Under the pieces are notes generated by a model. It saw nothing but the letters and a program-made list of their open reading frames with translations, did not search any database and was not told the DNA's origin. Below are positions 1 to 13,781 of a DNA stretch of 64,000 bases, piece by piece. The stretch covers positions 4,573,001 through 4,637,000 of the forward strand of contig JAZARR010000153.1 in the NCBI GenBank assembly GCA_037389465.1, in the 5' to 3' direction. This stretch comes from Baylisascaris procyonis (Eukaryota; Nematoda; Chromadorea; Rhabditida; Ascarididae). Within the stretch, counting starts at the first letter, position 1. Every line of letters starts with the position of its first letter. A program made the translations under genes and the position numbers.

Positions 1-1539
1 TCAGCTTCTATAAATTTACCTAACACACGATAGGACGTCGGCTGATGTTTCCTCCAGCTAGAAGGCACTGCATCGTACCTTTGTTCCACAGTAATTTCCG
101 ATATTTGTGCATCTTGTTCGATGCTAACTTACTTCATCTGCCTTAATCAAAGAATTTTTGTGTTCACATCTTCGGATTTACCTTTCTTTTACCATTTATA
201 GGCAGATATTAATACTTTTGCAAGAGGCATCGAATGTCGTAAATATCCAGTTCCTGTTTTCACATCAGTGGTTTTAATGCCTCGCAAACAACGACTCCAT
301 GGTGTGTAGGGAAATTAGCTGTTAAGGTGTGCTTATCAAGTCGAAGGCATCATTCAAATTGAAAGCGTTCAGCGAAACCGCACAGGTTATGTATTGCTGC
401 GCTATTACTTGCCAGATTTCACTCGTGAGGAAAGGTGAGCCTTCTTCCACAATGAAATGTTTCAGCTCGTATATATGGAAAGTACTCTTATTTTGTATAA
501 ATGATGTATAAAAAAGGTGATAAAATGATGCATGAATTCTTATTATACCTCCGGAATTACAGTCCCCTCCCCTCATTAGTGTTGCGCTTTTTAAGATTCC
601 TCACGTCCATTCTAAATTAATTCCTCAACTTAATCAATGTCACACTTCATTATTTCAAGTATTCCCCAAATGGAACTCCTTGTCATTAGATTGTATTGAA
701 ATGTCATTCCCTCATCCTTTCATTACGCCTTCTCCTATATACCTTCTTCCGTATCGATTCCTTCCTCAAAGGGATGTAAATAAGCCATGTTATTTTCAAA
801 TTTATAAAATTCTTTGTGGACAACAATAGTTAACCGACCAACCAATTTGATATTCCTTCGTCCTAAAACACTTCGATATCTAATTCAAATGCTCTTTTGT
901 TTTGCATGAGGTTTTTCGTTGTTTTTTTTTTTTAAGTAGAGTATGGACATGGAAATTTGTTTTTCTAATATATTTCAATAACTCTATTTCTCCTTCAGAA
1001 TCAATAAATGAATAAGTCATTGAGGCTCTCTGTTTAATTCGCATAATTTATGTGACTCTCTATGCAAGGATACTTTTAATGGAAGATCAATCCGACAGTC
1101 ACAAGTACTAATTGTGGTATAACCTCAGCAAATCTAATTTTGATGATGCAGAGGAAGAATCGAAATTTTACTCTATCCCCTCTAAATCTGCTTTTGTTTT
1201 ATTGACCGAAGAACGAGCATAAGAAATGCCTCTGTTTGTTAGATGGCGTCGATAAAAACTGTCGCTCACCGCAACATTTCTTCGAAAAAATTCCCTAAAC
1301 TTCTTCCCAATCTTCTCGCTCCCTAAAAAATTGGGATATTTCTTGTTGAAGGGAAATTTATGACCGTCGCATCCTTAGAAATGTCCTAGGAAAGAGCACT
1401 GCGCTTCAATAAATATCCTCTGACATCGAACGAAAATGTCCTTTCTTTTTTTTTCTTTGTTTGCATGTCACGTCTAAAAGCACAAACCATCTGAGCTGAG
1501 CTTCCCCACTCCTTGCTCCTCTCGCTCTTCCCTCTTTAG

Positions 1540-1875
1540 CAATTATGTCATGCGATATTTGCAGTATTATTCAATATCGATGACGAATAACATCGGGCAA
1601 CAATTTAGTGAGAATAATAGAAAACAATTCAAAAATTGCAATGCGTCATAATTCATTTCCTTTAGTAACGACACTCCTTTCCGGCCAATTACGTCTGTCA
1701 ACAATTGTAAAATTTTCCACCCACATGAATCCTTTCGATTTTTTGTTACGTCATAACTTTCACCATTATAATTGCGCAAACTTATTTGATTAATCATTGA
1801 TTGCTTTGAATTACGTCACATACTCGTTTCCCTTAAAATAAAATCAATATTGTTTAGTAGAAACATTACGTCTTC
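1540..1875 (+). repeat. Degenerate array carrying TTACGTC motifs
   Basis: TTACGTC occurs at about 1689, 1746, 1811 and 1866, spaced 55-65 bp, with the related TGCGTCAT at 1642 and TTATGTCA at about 1543. Text after the motifs is partly alike (for example CATTTCCTTTA and CGTTTCCCTTAAA). This suggests an old ~60-bp tandem array or a cluster of CRE/C-EBP-like bZIP sites. Confidence 0.45.
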
Positions 1876-2270
1876 ATTGATTAAAAAGGCTGAGTTGGAA
1901 AATATGGTCTTTCGTGAACGAAATAACATTATCAAATTCTCTTATTCAAGCAAAAATCATGCTATCCGTAGTCATCTATTAGCGTCGCTTGCACCATGGA
2001 GTATATATACCCATCTCTCAATAGCATCTAGAAGCTGAAGTGAAAGCGAAATGCCAGAAAATCATCAACGATTGGTATGTAGGAACTTTGCAGGTTGATG
2101 AATTAGTCGGCTGCAATACACGACAAATCATAGACCTTCAGTTTGACAGTTTCCTCTAAAAAATGTCGTAAATCTGGCTATTGAAGTTGCATGAGTCACA
2201 GTTCGAATTCAAGAATAGAAATATCTTGTAGGAAAAAATATATGATAAACTGCGATCCCCTATCAAATAA

Positions 2271-2549
2271 TTGCAGATTATCGACCATCGAGACGGCGAT
2301 CTGAAGATGAGAAGACCAGCATGGCGAAATATTTTTCAGAGTTTCAGAGGAATAATTGAAGCTTCTTTTTTTTCCAATATATCGTACGCGCAGCTATCAT
2401 CTCTGAAGACCACATTGAACAGCAGCGGTTGCAGCTTGCAGGGATGCTGCAATAACGGCTATAAGAATTATGGAGCTGTGCTGTTCACATTCCCGCTATA
2501 TTACACCTCCACCCAAGAGGCGACGAACAAGCTAAACGTAGGAAGCTAA
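2271..2549 (+). other. Open frame after an acceptor-like TTGCAG
   Basis: After TAATTGCAG at 2276 the frame reads IIDHRDGDLKMRRPAWRNIF, QSFRGIIEASFFSN and SGCSLQGCCNNGYKNYGAVL to a TAA, about 91 codons. It is slightly GC-richer than its surroundings. No partner exon or family was found, so chance is likely. Confidence 0.2.
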
Positions 2550-5500
2550 AATTTTATAAACGAGCCCCATTCACTGCTTGGTGGACCAGCGCTGACTCGG
2601 TCCTTGGCTATCACTCATTTGGTCAGTTAAAAAGGAGACCTTTAAGTTGCCTAAGAACCAATAAATCCCAGCCTTACTAAGGCAATTTCTGGTCCTCTAA
2701 GGAATGTCGTAATGAATAGAGGTACTCTCAGAGGAGCTGCCACGTTACGCGCTTCTCCATTCCGTTCATCTAAGTAATGAGTTTCAAATATCACCAAAAA
2801 ATAACGAGATGTATACAACACGTGATGAAGTTTCAATTCACCCAACTGCTCGAACATACATGTCATCCTAAAATAAATCAATCTTTTCTAAAGCATGTGA
2901 TATTAATTCAAAAATGAGCGCAAAATGCATGTGAATTTTTCATCATTTTTATATGCCTGCAACTTCTTTCAAGTTGCTTGATCAATGAAAGAAACAGTAA
3001 AATACATCATCTTCCAGTGTACAAATGAGTCCAATTTGGCTCCGGTTACCTATTTATTTATAGCGTTATTTCATATGTGCATTTTCACATTTGTTTATTT
3101 CGATTGTACATCAATTTAGAAATCGACAACCTAATTGATTCGATGGAAATCGATATGAAGAGTAACTCTAAGAATACTGAATGATTGATCCAACACCTGA
3201 ATCACTCTAAGAATCTTGCTATTATGCCTTCTCGATCGTTTTTTTTTCTTTGCTTTGTTTATTCGCTAATCACTATTTACACCTTTTTGATTATTTTAAT
3301 CCTTTCAACTAATTACTACTTTCATCCTTTATAATTACGACTCACTTGAGCTTCTTGAATTGAATTCATTTCAAGTTCTGCAGTGTGAAATCAGCAATGA
3401 TTTATTAAATGTACGCTTCGGTTTTCAATTACACCTCCATACTACTATTGCTCCATAGAATTTAGCTCAGTTAACGTTGTTTTTTCAGACGAACGGCAAC
3501 GATTTTATGCCAGTGATATAACGATCTCTTGCATGACATTTTTTAACTTACCTATAACCATTTGCATATCAGTAATATAGAAATGAATAGATGTTTCTTC
3601 CACTGCAATGTTGCTGCTAGCACTGCAGTCACTGTTTGGCATCAAAAAGCTTTATGTAATAATAAAAAATTCAACTGTGCATCGCAAAAAGAAGTGCCGA
3701 AAAATGTCAATCGAATGCTTTCGACATTGTTCCGTGCGAAAGAGAAAGATTAGACTTTGCAGATGCAACTATATTGCTCTTATCGCTGTCTGAGTGTGTC
3801 TATTTTTGCTTGATGCAATTGTAAGAAATTTTACAATGGCGCCATTCATGTGATCACATTTAAAAGTTTTTTGGTTTAAAAAATTTATCGCTGTTATACC
3901 TATTTTTTTTCATTTTTTAGCGACGTTTACTTTCATTCATTGTGCTTTCATCATGAATAATTTCATGCATTTTATAGTTTATCCCTGGCAGCTATTTCTA
4001 TGTTGTGGGCTTTAGCCGATTACTGAAGCTTTATGGTGAAGATTGTATATTTTCTCGTGAAAAAAGCAGCATACAGCATCAAGCTCACGACGTATGCCAC
4101 CTACCGCTTAGAGCCGACAAGTCCACATATCGATAAATGAGTTCCCATAGAAAAATCCTATCATATGCTTGTGTGTCTCTGCGAACACTTTACCTTCAAG
4201 AGAAAAGCGTCAGCACCTCAGATGAAGCGCTGACCAAAATTTCAATTCAAAACAATCGGAATTTTCTAGAGAAGGAAATATAACGATAAGATTTTTATCC
4301 CCGTCTTATTTCCCTGCTCACTGCTACTGGAGTTTAGCTCTATCCCCTGTTCTTCTGTAAAATTCAACCTTTGTAATGCGACTGCTTCGGAAGGTGGCAC
4401 ACATTACCGTGTCGCATGCAAATTCCCTCTTAATTCTCTGAATTTATAGTCTGCTTAGTACTGATAGTTATTGAAAGTGTCAGATTTCCTTTGCACAACG
4501 TATTTCGTCGATTTTCCTTCAAACACTCACTATAAGCTAAACTGTTGACTTGCGTGCTTATGCCGCTAAAACCACAAACTAGAAAAGAGCAGAAAGACTG
4601 TAAAAATATCTTTACGCAAATTGACGAAGAAACATTTCACCATGGAACATTTCGAATTCCAAGATTCAGACTTAATAAAATCGTTTAATTCATATGCGCG
4701 AATCATCGCAATTTCTAGACATTGTATGGGAAAGGGAACACAGGAACGCCAACAGACTCCTTTAGCTACCATCTCATCAACTTCTTTCACAATCTTATAC
4801 AGCACTAAATTTGCTCTCTTGTACATTTTGAAGGTGCTATAAATTTCATGCTCTCATCATATTCAGTTGAGAGTGATTAAGCGTAGAAGTATGGGATATA
4901 CCCAAAGACGAACGAAGCTCATTCACATCCAATATGTCATCAAGGTGCATATTCATACAATCATCAAAAATTTTTTCTGAAATTATAGGCTAACGAAGAG
5001 ATCTAATTCTTTCTACCGGGCTTGTTATTTATGCAATCTTCTAAACTAAGAAGAGAGCACAAAAAATTTAATGGTGTGCATTAGCGAACCCGCCACCTCA
5101 TCGGCCATGTGTCCTCCAATTTCTTAATTTTTGTGCAATTATCTTCAATATCCCTCCTGGCACGACGATACATGTCATAAAACCAACACGAACAATCATA
5201 TTCTTTATCTATCAACATAGCGCGTCAAATATTTATTGAACGCTTTATGAAACACTGAAGTGTTTAAATAATATATGCAGTGATTTTCGAACGCTTTGAC
5301 GTCTTAGAGGTGTTCATAAGAATTCTGCCCTCTTTATGATTCACTCGCATTCAATTGCTTGTAACTTGTAGCAGGTCTTAGGTGCAAGAGGAATTTTTTC
5401 GTTCGTGCGTTCAATTGAAACGATCTTATATCCACAGAGATTATGTCAATACAGCTTGCCCCTATCAGTGAGAACTTGTCCACAAACACTGGAAGCCTAG

Positions 5501-7949
5501 GCTTAGCCCTTCCTACTCCATCTCCTCGCGTCCGGAAGTTCCCTGATAGTTTCGTCGTGATGGAGAAGAAACAAATTTATTGTAATGCAGTGTGAATTTT
5601 GAAACTCGTGACCGCTTCAAGAAACGACAAATGAGGGATCCGCACAATGGCCGTCCTTACGTTTCACTCACCTGATCAACCAACTTAGTGAATTAGCAAT
5701 AAATAATGCGGACATAAACTGATATCTTCACATTTTATTTCACCTGATCGCTTATAAATCGTCTGTCATTGATTTGCTTTTTCCCATGAATCGGCTCATG
5801 ACACTTTAAAACTTCTTCGGAAACATTTCAAGTTTGCATCAGCATTTTATTCTCGTTGTCGACGATGAATGCAAATTTTCTGACGAAGTCTAATGCTTAT
5901 CGCTTCTTCTGAAGTTGACGCTGTAACGTCAGAGAATGTCAAATACAGTTTGCATTATAGACACCAAATTTCGTTTCCCCTGATTTCAGAGGTCTCCGAG
6001 TTGAAATGCACATGAAATCCGAGTTGCTATTATGCGCCTTACCAATGGAAGTTAGCAATTGCGGATAAAAAGAGACAAACTTTGAATTTTTGAAAAACAA
6101 TAGTTACTTTAGAATGACAAATAAGTGCTAGAGAAAGCTAGATTGCTGTTTAAATGAAACTTTAAAAATAGTACAGTAGTGGTAGCTTATCTTAACCATA
6201 TTTTTCTTGCATTTCATTCCCGACATTTACACTCACGATCTTGTTGCGGCAATTCCCTACGCCACGTCTATAGCACTTTTCTGAGCGCTGTGATGTGGAT
6301 TACTTCCTTGATCATCGGCTATTTCAACTATTTTCTCAAATATTGGCTGCCATGAGTTTTCTCTGTTCTTTTGTACCTACACGGCCGCGTAATTATGCTT
6401 TATGTACTCACGGCGAAAGCAGATAAGATAGTGCAATGAAAAATGCACTTGAGATCCGATAGTCTATAGAACATCTCCTAAGTTTTTTGACGTTGCTTTA
6501 TCTCTACTATTTTTCAAACGGATGTTATCAAAGATACTTAAATAGATATATTTCGTTTTTGTATGAGCACTTAATTTTCCAATGAAATCATTTATGATAA
6601 GAAAGAAATGCGATATTCTTTTCATCAGGACATTGCTAATATTGCAATAAATTAGAAGTGCAAATCCTCCTCTTTGTGCCTCTCACTTTCTCAAATCCTT
6701 CAAACTTTCTAACCGATCATTTGGGCCAAGTCCTTTTTGTTCTTGATGCTTTTATTCATTAACAAAGGACTTTAAGGCATCATATATTAGCGAGTATTTT
6801 TACAAAAAAATATAGAATACCTATCATTTCCGTTTTTGTTTGCGAAAGAGGGCCCATAGCACACCCATTATACCAATATTCTCTAATCGTAATTGCAGCA
6901 TGCTTATTCAGGAAATCCTAATAGGCTAATTTCTTTTAACCTGCCCAAACCTAGTGCTTATTTACTCAAAAATTGACGAAATAGATGGAAAAATTGGAAC
7001 AAATGCCTCGATTTCGTTTTCAGTGCTTCAATTTTCAACTAAACGATTTGCAGATTGATTTACACTTGCATATTTCGTCTATTCGTTGATTTCTCATGCG
7101 TTCAAAGTATGAGAGCAAGCGGTGATGCCTCAATACAAACTATAATCGATGGCCATTTAGTTTCTCCTCATGAACGACAAAGCAAGCAAAAGCTACCTTT
7201 TTAGCCTCTTCATTCAGATACTCTATTTTGCACGTTGAAATTCGCTCAAAATGGAGCAATTTTTTTCTTAACGTTGAAGAATATTTGCTGTTGTCATTCA
7301 CGTGAATGGTTGCTGCTATGACATTTGTCATTGTTATATTCTCTAAGGCGCCACTGAGGGAGGTTTTTTTTGTTTTTCTCGTTATTTCATTCAAAATGGC
7401 ATTCACATTGAGATAAAATAATTCTTGATGACGTCATAACAGTATAATTGCATCCAGTTTATCTTTAGGCAGAAGTAATTTGATACTTTGAACAGATTTT
7501 TGAATTATCGGAATTGAAACATTACTGTCACGAAATTTTTAGTTTTATTTGTAAAATATTGTGGACAAGCGCCTTGTACGTTTCATGACATATCGTAGAA
7601 ATTGATATATGCACACTCAATCCAGTGAACCACTTTAAGCAGCTATAACAATAGCTCATTTCCTTATTTTTTTCCACTCACTCGTCCATTTTCATCGAAT
7701 GTCACATGCAAGCGAGAAAATAAAAACCTATTGCAAACCTATCTTTCATTTTTCGTCAGTGAACAACTCAATGTTCTGGGGACAATGGTTGTTCTCATTA
7801 TTTAATAACAGAAACTAGGGCATAAGGAGGGTCCTAACAATGCCTCCTGGGTTTGGCCAAAGAATCTGAGGACTCTGTATGATGCCACGCATAATTATTT
7901 AGCTTTTGTTTCAGGTTAAAAATAGTACAATAATTAAAATAGCCTATAT

Positions 7950-8060
7950 CTCAGATTACGAATACCGAACACAGTTCAGATAAAGCGAACCTCAGGTTGC
8001 ATTATTAAGAACCGTCAGAGTAACTTGTAACTCAGGTTACACAACATAAGAACAGTTAAA
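7950..8060 (+). repeat. Three-copy degenerate tandem repeat, ~41 bp
   Basis: CTCAGATTAC (7950), CTCAGGTTGC (7991) and CTCAGGTTAC (8031) recur at 40-41 bp. A second word, GAAC followed by a GT-C/T-AGA-like tail, recurs at 7967, 8009 and 8050 with the same spacing. Confidence 0.65.
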
Positions 8061-11000
8061 ATCCCTGATCGGCCTATCAAGTGCCATCTTTTGATAGTGG
8101 TCTCCAAGAAGAAAGCATCGCTAAACATCTATGAGAAATGGCCAATTCCACATATGTTGAGGAGCTATTTGAATATCGCGGAATTTGGTTTCATTCTTGC
8201 AAGCTTCTAAACGGAACTTTATAGTGGTGACGATTCTGAAGCAAAGCTTCAACCATCGGTTCACTGAGAGCAAAATTTTTGCTTATCCTTCTGCTTTGCA
8301 ATCCTTCTTTAATATCGATAATTATGCTGGTATTTTACTGCAACAAATAAGAAAAAAACAATATCGATTGATCGATGCAATGTGCAATGATTGAAAAGAG
8401 TCAGCAGTATCCCCAAAGTGCTTCCGTGCATTTCGCTAAGATGTGCTATATTATTTGTGCTATGCAATGCACCTTTCAAATGTTGCTATCGTTTTGTCTA
8501 GAATCGTCGTTTTTGATTACAGTTACATATCGGTTGTGAGTTGCACTCTTCGAATGACTGATCGATGCACGTGAAATTCGCATCGTTAACGTGCGATTCA
8601 TAGGCACCTATTTTCTGCTCGTTCTTTCTGCACTTCGCAATAATTTTTTTTTGGTTCTGCAAGTTTTTTTTTCTATATGGACCTCTTGATTGTTCGTTGC
8701 CTTCTTACCGCAGCTATGGAGAGAAAATGCAATATGGGACGGAAAAGGATAAAAATTCGACGGATGTGCTGAGAAGATAAATAGAGGAAAGGAGAAGATA
8801 TCATTGAAAGTTTGTTGCGAAATTAAAATAGGCAAGTATGCGATGCAGCTGGATCAACGAAAAAGATGCAGTATTTCTCAGCTGTCCTTCTGAAATATTT
8901 ATTTCCGATGTTTTATTCGTGCTGGAATTTCCTTGAGACGATTCCAAAACTTCAACGAATTTTTTACTCATTCAACTTTTTTCACTTTAAAGCAACGAAT
9001 AGTTAATATAATTCCTTTTAGCAAATCTTTTTCTTTGGTGGAAAATTATCTATATCTTAGTTCTATTCTATTTCTCACTATGACACCAAATATAAAGACT
9101 ATTCTTTGTCAGTGATGAAAAGGAACTCCTAAAATTAGGAACCCTATATTCCTTTGAAACTTCGGTGTATTCTAAGATCGCCTTTGATTTAAGTCTATCA
9201 TTATGATGTGTAATTGCCTAACCTTTATGTTATTAAAAGATATGCTACAAGAATGGATGTGACAATTGTAGAACAAACTTATTTTCCAAATTTTATAGTA
9301 CCTTCAAATGGCAATAAACAACGAATAAGGACAAGATTCCCTTCAGGCTATTTATCTCTGATGTAAATAGTGAATGTTCAATTTTAGTGTGCACTCATGC
9401 GATCCATAAGTTCGAACCGTTAAGTGAAGTGAGAAAACTTGAACGGAATCGCCAAGGGCCTTTTTCTTAGACTTGATGAGTGTTCAAAAACAAAAATTTA
9501 GCTATAAATTATGTTGTTGTTTGAAGGAAAATTATGTTATGCTCGTGAATTGCATGCATTGCTGGTAGAATCGATCTATAACCGTTTCATAAACATATAC
9601 TCGTGATTCTATGTGCGAAAATTGAATTAAATAACACCAAAGAATGATCGCTGTAAAGTGCTAGGAAAACGATCAAAAAGTTTGAAGATAAGTTCATTCA
9701 TAAAAGCGGATTATTTCTAATATGGAATAGAGAGAGTGCTGACGAGTGACCTGTTGTGTCCAAAGTTCTTGTGATCTCGTTCATGCGATTGTTTTGCTCA
9801 TACCTATGTTGATCTTAACGTTGATCTTTCCCCATATGGATTATGATTTGCCTTTGGGGCCGTTTCCAAAGATATAAATACGCTGCTGTCTTGCTTGCCA
9901 ATGAGTGTGTGCTTTCTTATCGTTTCGTGATTGTTGTTGTAAGTAATAAATGATCCTCGTTACTTTGGTGAGGTCCTTCACAGGCCAGAAGTGTTCGCAG
10001 AGTCGGCGAAGGGTTCTTATAGTACCCCTGAATTCTAAGTTCAAATTGCCATGTGATCAACCGCTAATCCATATATGATAATTGCTATTGTTTTCATGAT
10101 GGAAGCTTCTAAACCAAACATCTTTTGCGGTTTCCTATTTGAATTCGGCTAATTCAGGTTCAGCCAAGATTAGTGCAGTTTATCGAGTTTGTTGCATGAT
10201 TTAGTAATAATGTGCTATAAAATTCTTCATTAAAACTGTTCATTTCTGCTCTCTAACTTTAGTATAGAGTGGAGGTTGCATTCATCCGTCGTATGTTTCG
10301 TGCTAGTGTCATGGGAAAATGTTGCAGAAAATTTTTTTTTACAGATCTTATAAGTTCTTGTTTTCCACCTCAGAAAGATGGATATACTGCGGGTGCCGTT
10401 TATGTCTTGCAATTAATACAAGAGAGAGTGGTGGAGAGAGAGATAGAGGGAAGGTGGGGTCGTCCTGAAATCAGCATTTTTCTTTACAACGAACATTGCT
10501 GCTCGACTTTTCAATGAAAATTCTTCGTTCCACCTCTTTACTAGCGCAATGAGTTTTTTCGTGAGTAATAGTGCGTTTACATTGCAATCCCGTCGTCAAC
10601 TACTGATGTTGTATCCTTTAGTTGCTCAATTTTTTTCTACCTTACAATTCCATAATATTCATTCGAAGAAAATGATCGCAACCTTTCAAATGAACTCTGT
10701 TGCACTATAATAGTTACTCTTCCAGTCTATAGAATTTCTTTATTAGTAAATAATATTTCGAGGACACTTGTCTGTAAGTATAAAATTTTGAGACGAGGCA
10801 TCACAGTTGTATAAATGGGAAAAAAATTACACAAAACACGAAGAATGCACAGTGTGGAACCGTTTCCGTCAATATTGTTTTGAAGCGTTGAGAAAATAAG
10901 TCTAAGAAAAACTGTTTACAAACAAATATATTTTTATCTCCAGAATTACAGTTCTGAGCTCACATTCGATCTGATTTCAATTAGGCTTTCACAGATAAAT

Positions 11001-11487
11001 GCACCTTATTTCAGCAGTGGGACTAGAGTTTACGCTATGCTTTCGCGTTTGCATATTGCACTTGCATTTATAAAGCATAGAAGTGATTTTAAAAAATTTG
11101 CAAAATCATTTTGGTATAGGTCTTGGTGTACCCGCCAGCCTATCTATTTGGCAGTTCCAATTCAAGAATCACTGGAGATAAAGGTGCAAATTTTGATTTG
11201 ATGATATGCCAGAGCTTGACCTCCGATACAAACTTTTACGTTGACATATCAGTGTCGAAAAAACTTACAAGCGAAGAGTGATATAAAAATTTGCACGTAT
11301 TTTTCTGTTTATAGCGTTGTATTTTACGATGAATGAATGTGTGAAAACGTGTTGTGGCAGCTGTTATGGAACGTTTCCCCATTTATTTTTCATTGAATGA
11401 AGCGTTCATCGGAACTCTTATTTGCAAAGTTTAGAAATAGACACTAACAAAATTACTATTCCATTTTTATGTTTTTCTTGAGGTGCA

Positions 11488-11534
11488 ATTCCATCTCTAG
11501 TGGAATATTCCATTCCATCTCTATGTGAAATATT
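11488..11534 (+). repeat. Short tandem duplication
   Basis: ATTCCATCTCTAGTGGAATA and ATTCCATCTCTATGTGAAAT lie 24 bp apart as a slightly diverged direct repeat. Confidence 0.55.
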
Positions 11535-12185
11535 GCTATCGAAAAAGTGACAGCATAAGCGATTAACTAGGTTGCGTCTCCACTTTGGAAAGTGAAAGTT
11601 GCATCATTCTGTTAAAGCTTCTACACTTCCTTTGTGGTTTATGATGACGTTAGATGTTATTTGTTCAAGAGGCAGCTTGAAGGAAATCAGCGAAAATGCA
11701 AAAAGCTTCTCGTCAATAAGAGGCCCCTTCTGCAGATTCGACAATGTTGTAACAGCTGGGATTCGCATCGAAATAAAGGTGAAATTTTATAGACGATCAC
11801 TGTGAAGGAAACCATCTTTTCTTAACAAATATTATCACGTAATGATTAAGGTGTTGACAAATCGAAAACGTCCTATGGAGTCTATAAGTACATATTCACC
11901 CAAAATCAATGAGAAGATAAATTCTTGTCATTACAGCATTATTAAATGCCCATTAAAGCAGAGAATATTCCCATTAATCAACTACAGAAAAGTTTCATAG
12001 TCAGGTAAATGCTGTACCATATGAATATTTTCTACTATAAAACATCGGACTACCCAATGTGACAACAATAATAAACCCTCTAAGGGTGCTGATAAGTTGC
12101 GCGGATTGTTTTTGAGTAGTGCATCACGTTGACCCGACACTGACCTCGGACAGTTTTGTTTTTCACTCCTCCTTTTGGCGTTATG

Positions 12186-12200
12186 CCCGCCCACGTGACG
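12186..12200 (+). promoter_or_regulatory. GC box plus CACGTG E-box
   Basis: CCGCCCACGTGACG combines a CCGCCC box with a palindromic CACGTG E-box at 12192-12197, about 30 bp before a TATATA sequence. No gene is recognised next to it, so its role is unknown. Confidence 0.2.
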
Positions 12201-13741
12201 CTAATTCTACCGAGGTCGTACCATCTCGTATATACCCCCAATGATCGCACCTCCCAGCACGGCCAGCTGATTGCATATATCGCCGCCCTTCATAAAGCAA
12301 TTCTGCACTCTCAATAATGGGAATTCACCTCATCGACGAAGACAGTTTATACGTCAGCAACGGAAATAATACACGCATATACGTAGCTATATAAATATAT
12401 GCACACGTCATTCAACGTATATTTTGAATAACTGAGAAAATTCCCATATGATAATGCTAGTTGAATAATGAAATTTGCGTTAGTGGAGAATCTGAGAAAT
12501 GTTGCATCGCAGTTGCTCATAAACTGATCAACTTGTATCCTGTGCTAAAAATGTACTACCGTAACAACTTTTCAGCACTTTACTAAAGTCTTCGATGAAA
12601 TTAAGTTGATTTCGCTGAAAGGATGTTTCAATTAAACGTTTTCACAGATGTCAATTGAGACATTCTGCTAAGCTTATTAAAAAGTGTCATTTATTATTCT
12701 CTCATAGAAAAACTTTATTCAAGTATTAACTAAGTTTCTTTATCATTTTTTATCCCTCCGCAGTACTCTTCTTAGCATTGTTGCTCTGCTATATTGATGC
12801 CTATTATTCGCTTTATTTTAAGCTCCATTATACCATAACATTACGTTTTTCTCACTTATCGCAATTGTTTATATAATAGGAGTATATTATGCAGTCGCTA
12901 TTATATAACACATTTAGATTATATAATGGCCACCTACATAATGGAACTCATATATCTATCAAACGAGGATGTTATCAGCACGCACTTTGTCCATTCTTTT
13001 CTGCCAGTTTTCACCACCCACTGTTTATAGCCACTGCTTATTTATTAAGTGTGCCGAAAGAATGTCGGCAAAAAATAATTACTGCGCGTTGTCATTACTC
13101 CAATTGTTGTGACCGCTAAGAAGTTACAGTTATTTCCTTCTAAAATTGCACTATTCTGTCTCCTCTTTTTTTTCATCCTCTTCCCACCCCTCCTGCACCC
13201 ACAGCCACTATCACTGGGAAAAACAGCGGAAATTTGGACATTTTGAAAAAAAAAACATATATTGTGGCAATTTGAGAGTGTGAAAGAAGCGCTTAAGATT
13301 GAATCCAAAAGATTAACAGTTGCATAAAAATATGGAAAAAATTCAAATAAAGCTCGAGCAAATCTTGCTTTAGTTCCAAATGTATTCATCATTAATGAAA
13401 TATTTGGTTATATTTAATATGATGAAGTGATAATATAGTCAATTGTGTTCATTTCTTATTGAATCTTCTTTTAATGATAATTTCTGCAGCATTTTTCTTA
13501 GAAGTCCCTTTCAAATTCTTTGAAGTAATAATAGGGATTATTCATTCATTGTTGATTGAACTTGCATTGATCCTCCATTTTTCGCATGAAAATTTTCAAC
13601 ATTTTCTTTGAGTTGTTCCGTGCGAATAGAAGGATAAACAGTAATATTTCTATGTTCTTTAGTAACATACTACTAACAAATTGTTCAAATAACTGGAAAT
13701 ACTGACTCGTCATGAACCACTCAAGGAAGAGAGGAAATAAT

Positions 13742-13781
13742 TGCACCGATGATAAATGATGCATCATTTATCATGCGTGCA
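13742..13781. repeat. 40-bp near-perfect palindrome
   Basis: Arms of ATGATAAATGATG and its exact reverse complement meet with no spacer (13749-13774). After two mismatched pairs they extend by a further 5 matched pairs (TGCAC outward), giving 18 of 20 paired positions. Confidence 0.9.

Larger units (their letters stand above)
1..7949. other. AT-rich non-genic stretch
   Basis: Apart from the array at 1.54-1.88 kb, the weak open frame at 2.27-2.55 kb and a perfect TGACGTCA at 7429-7436, I see only AT-rich sequence with short chance frames on both strands. No splice-linked exons, RNA genes or terminal repeats are evident. Confidence 0.5.
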
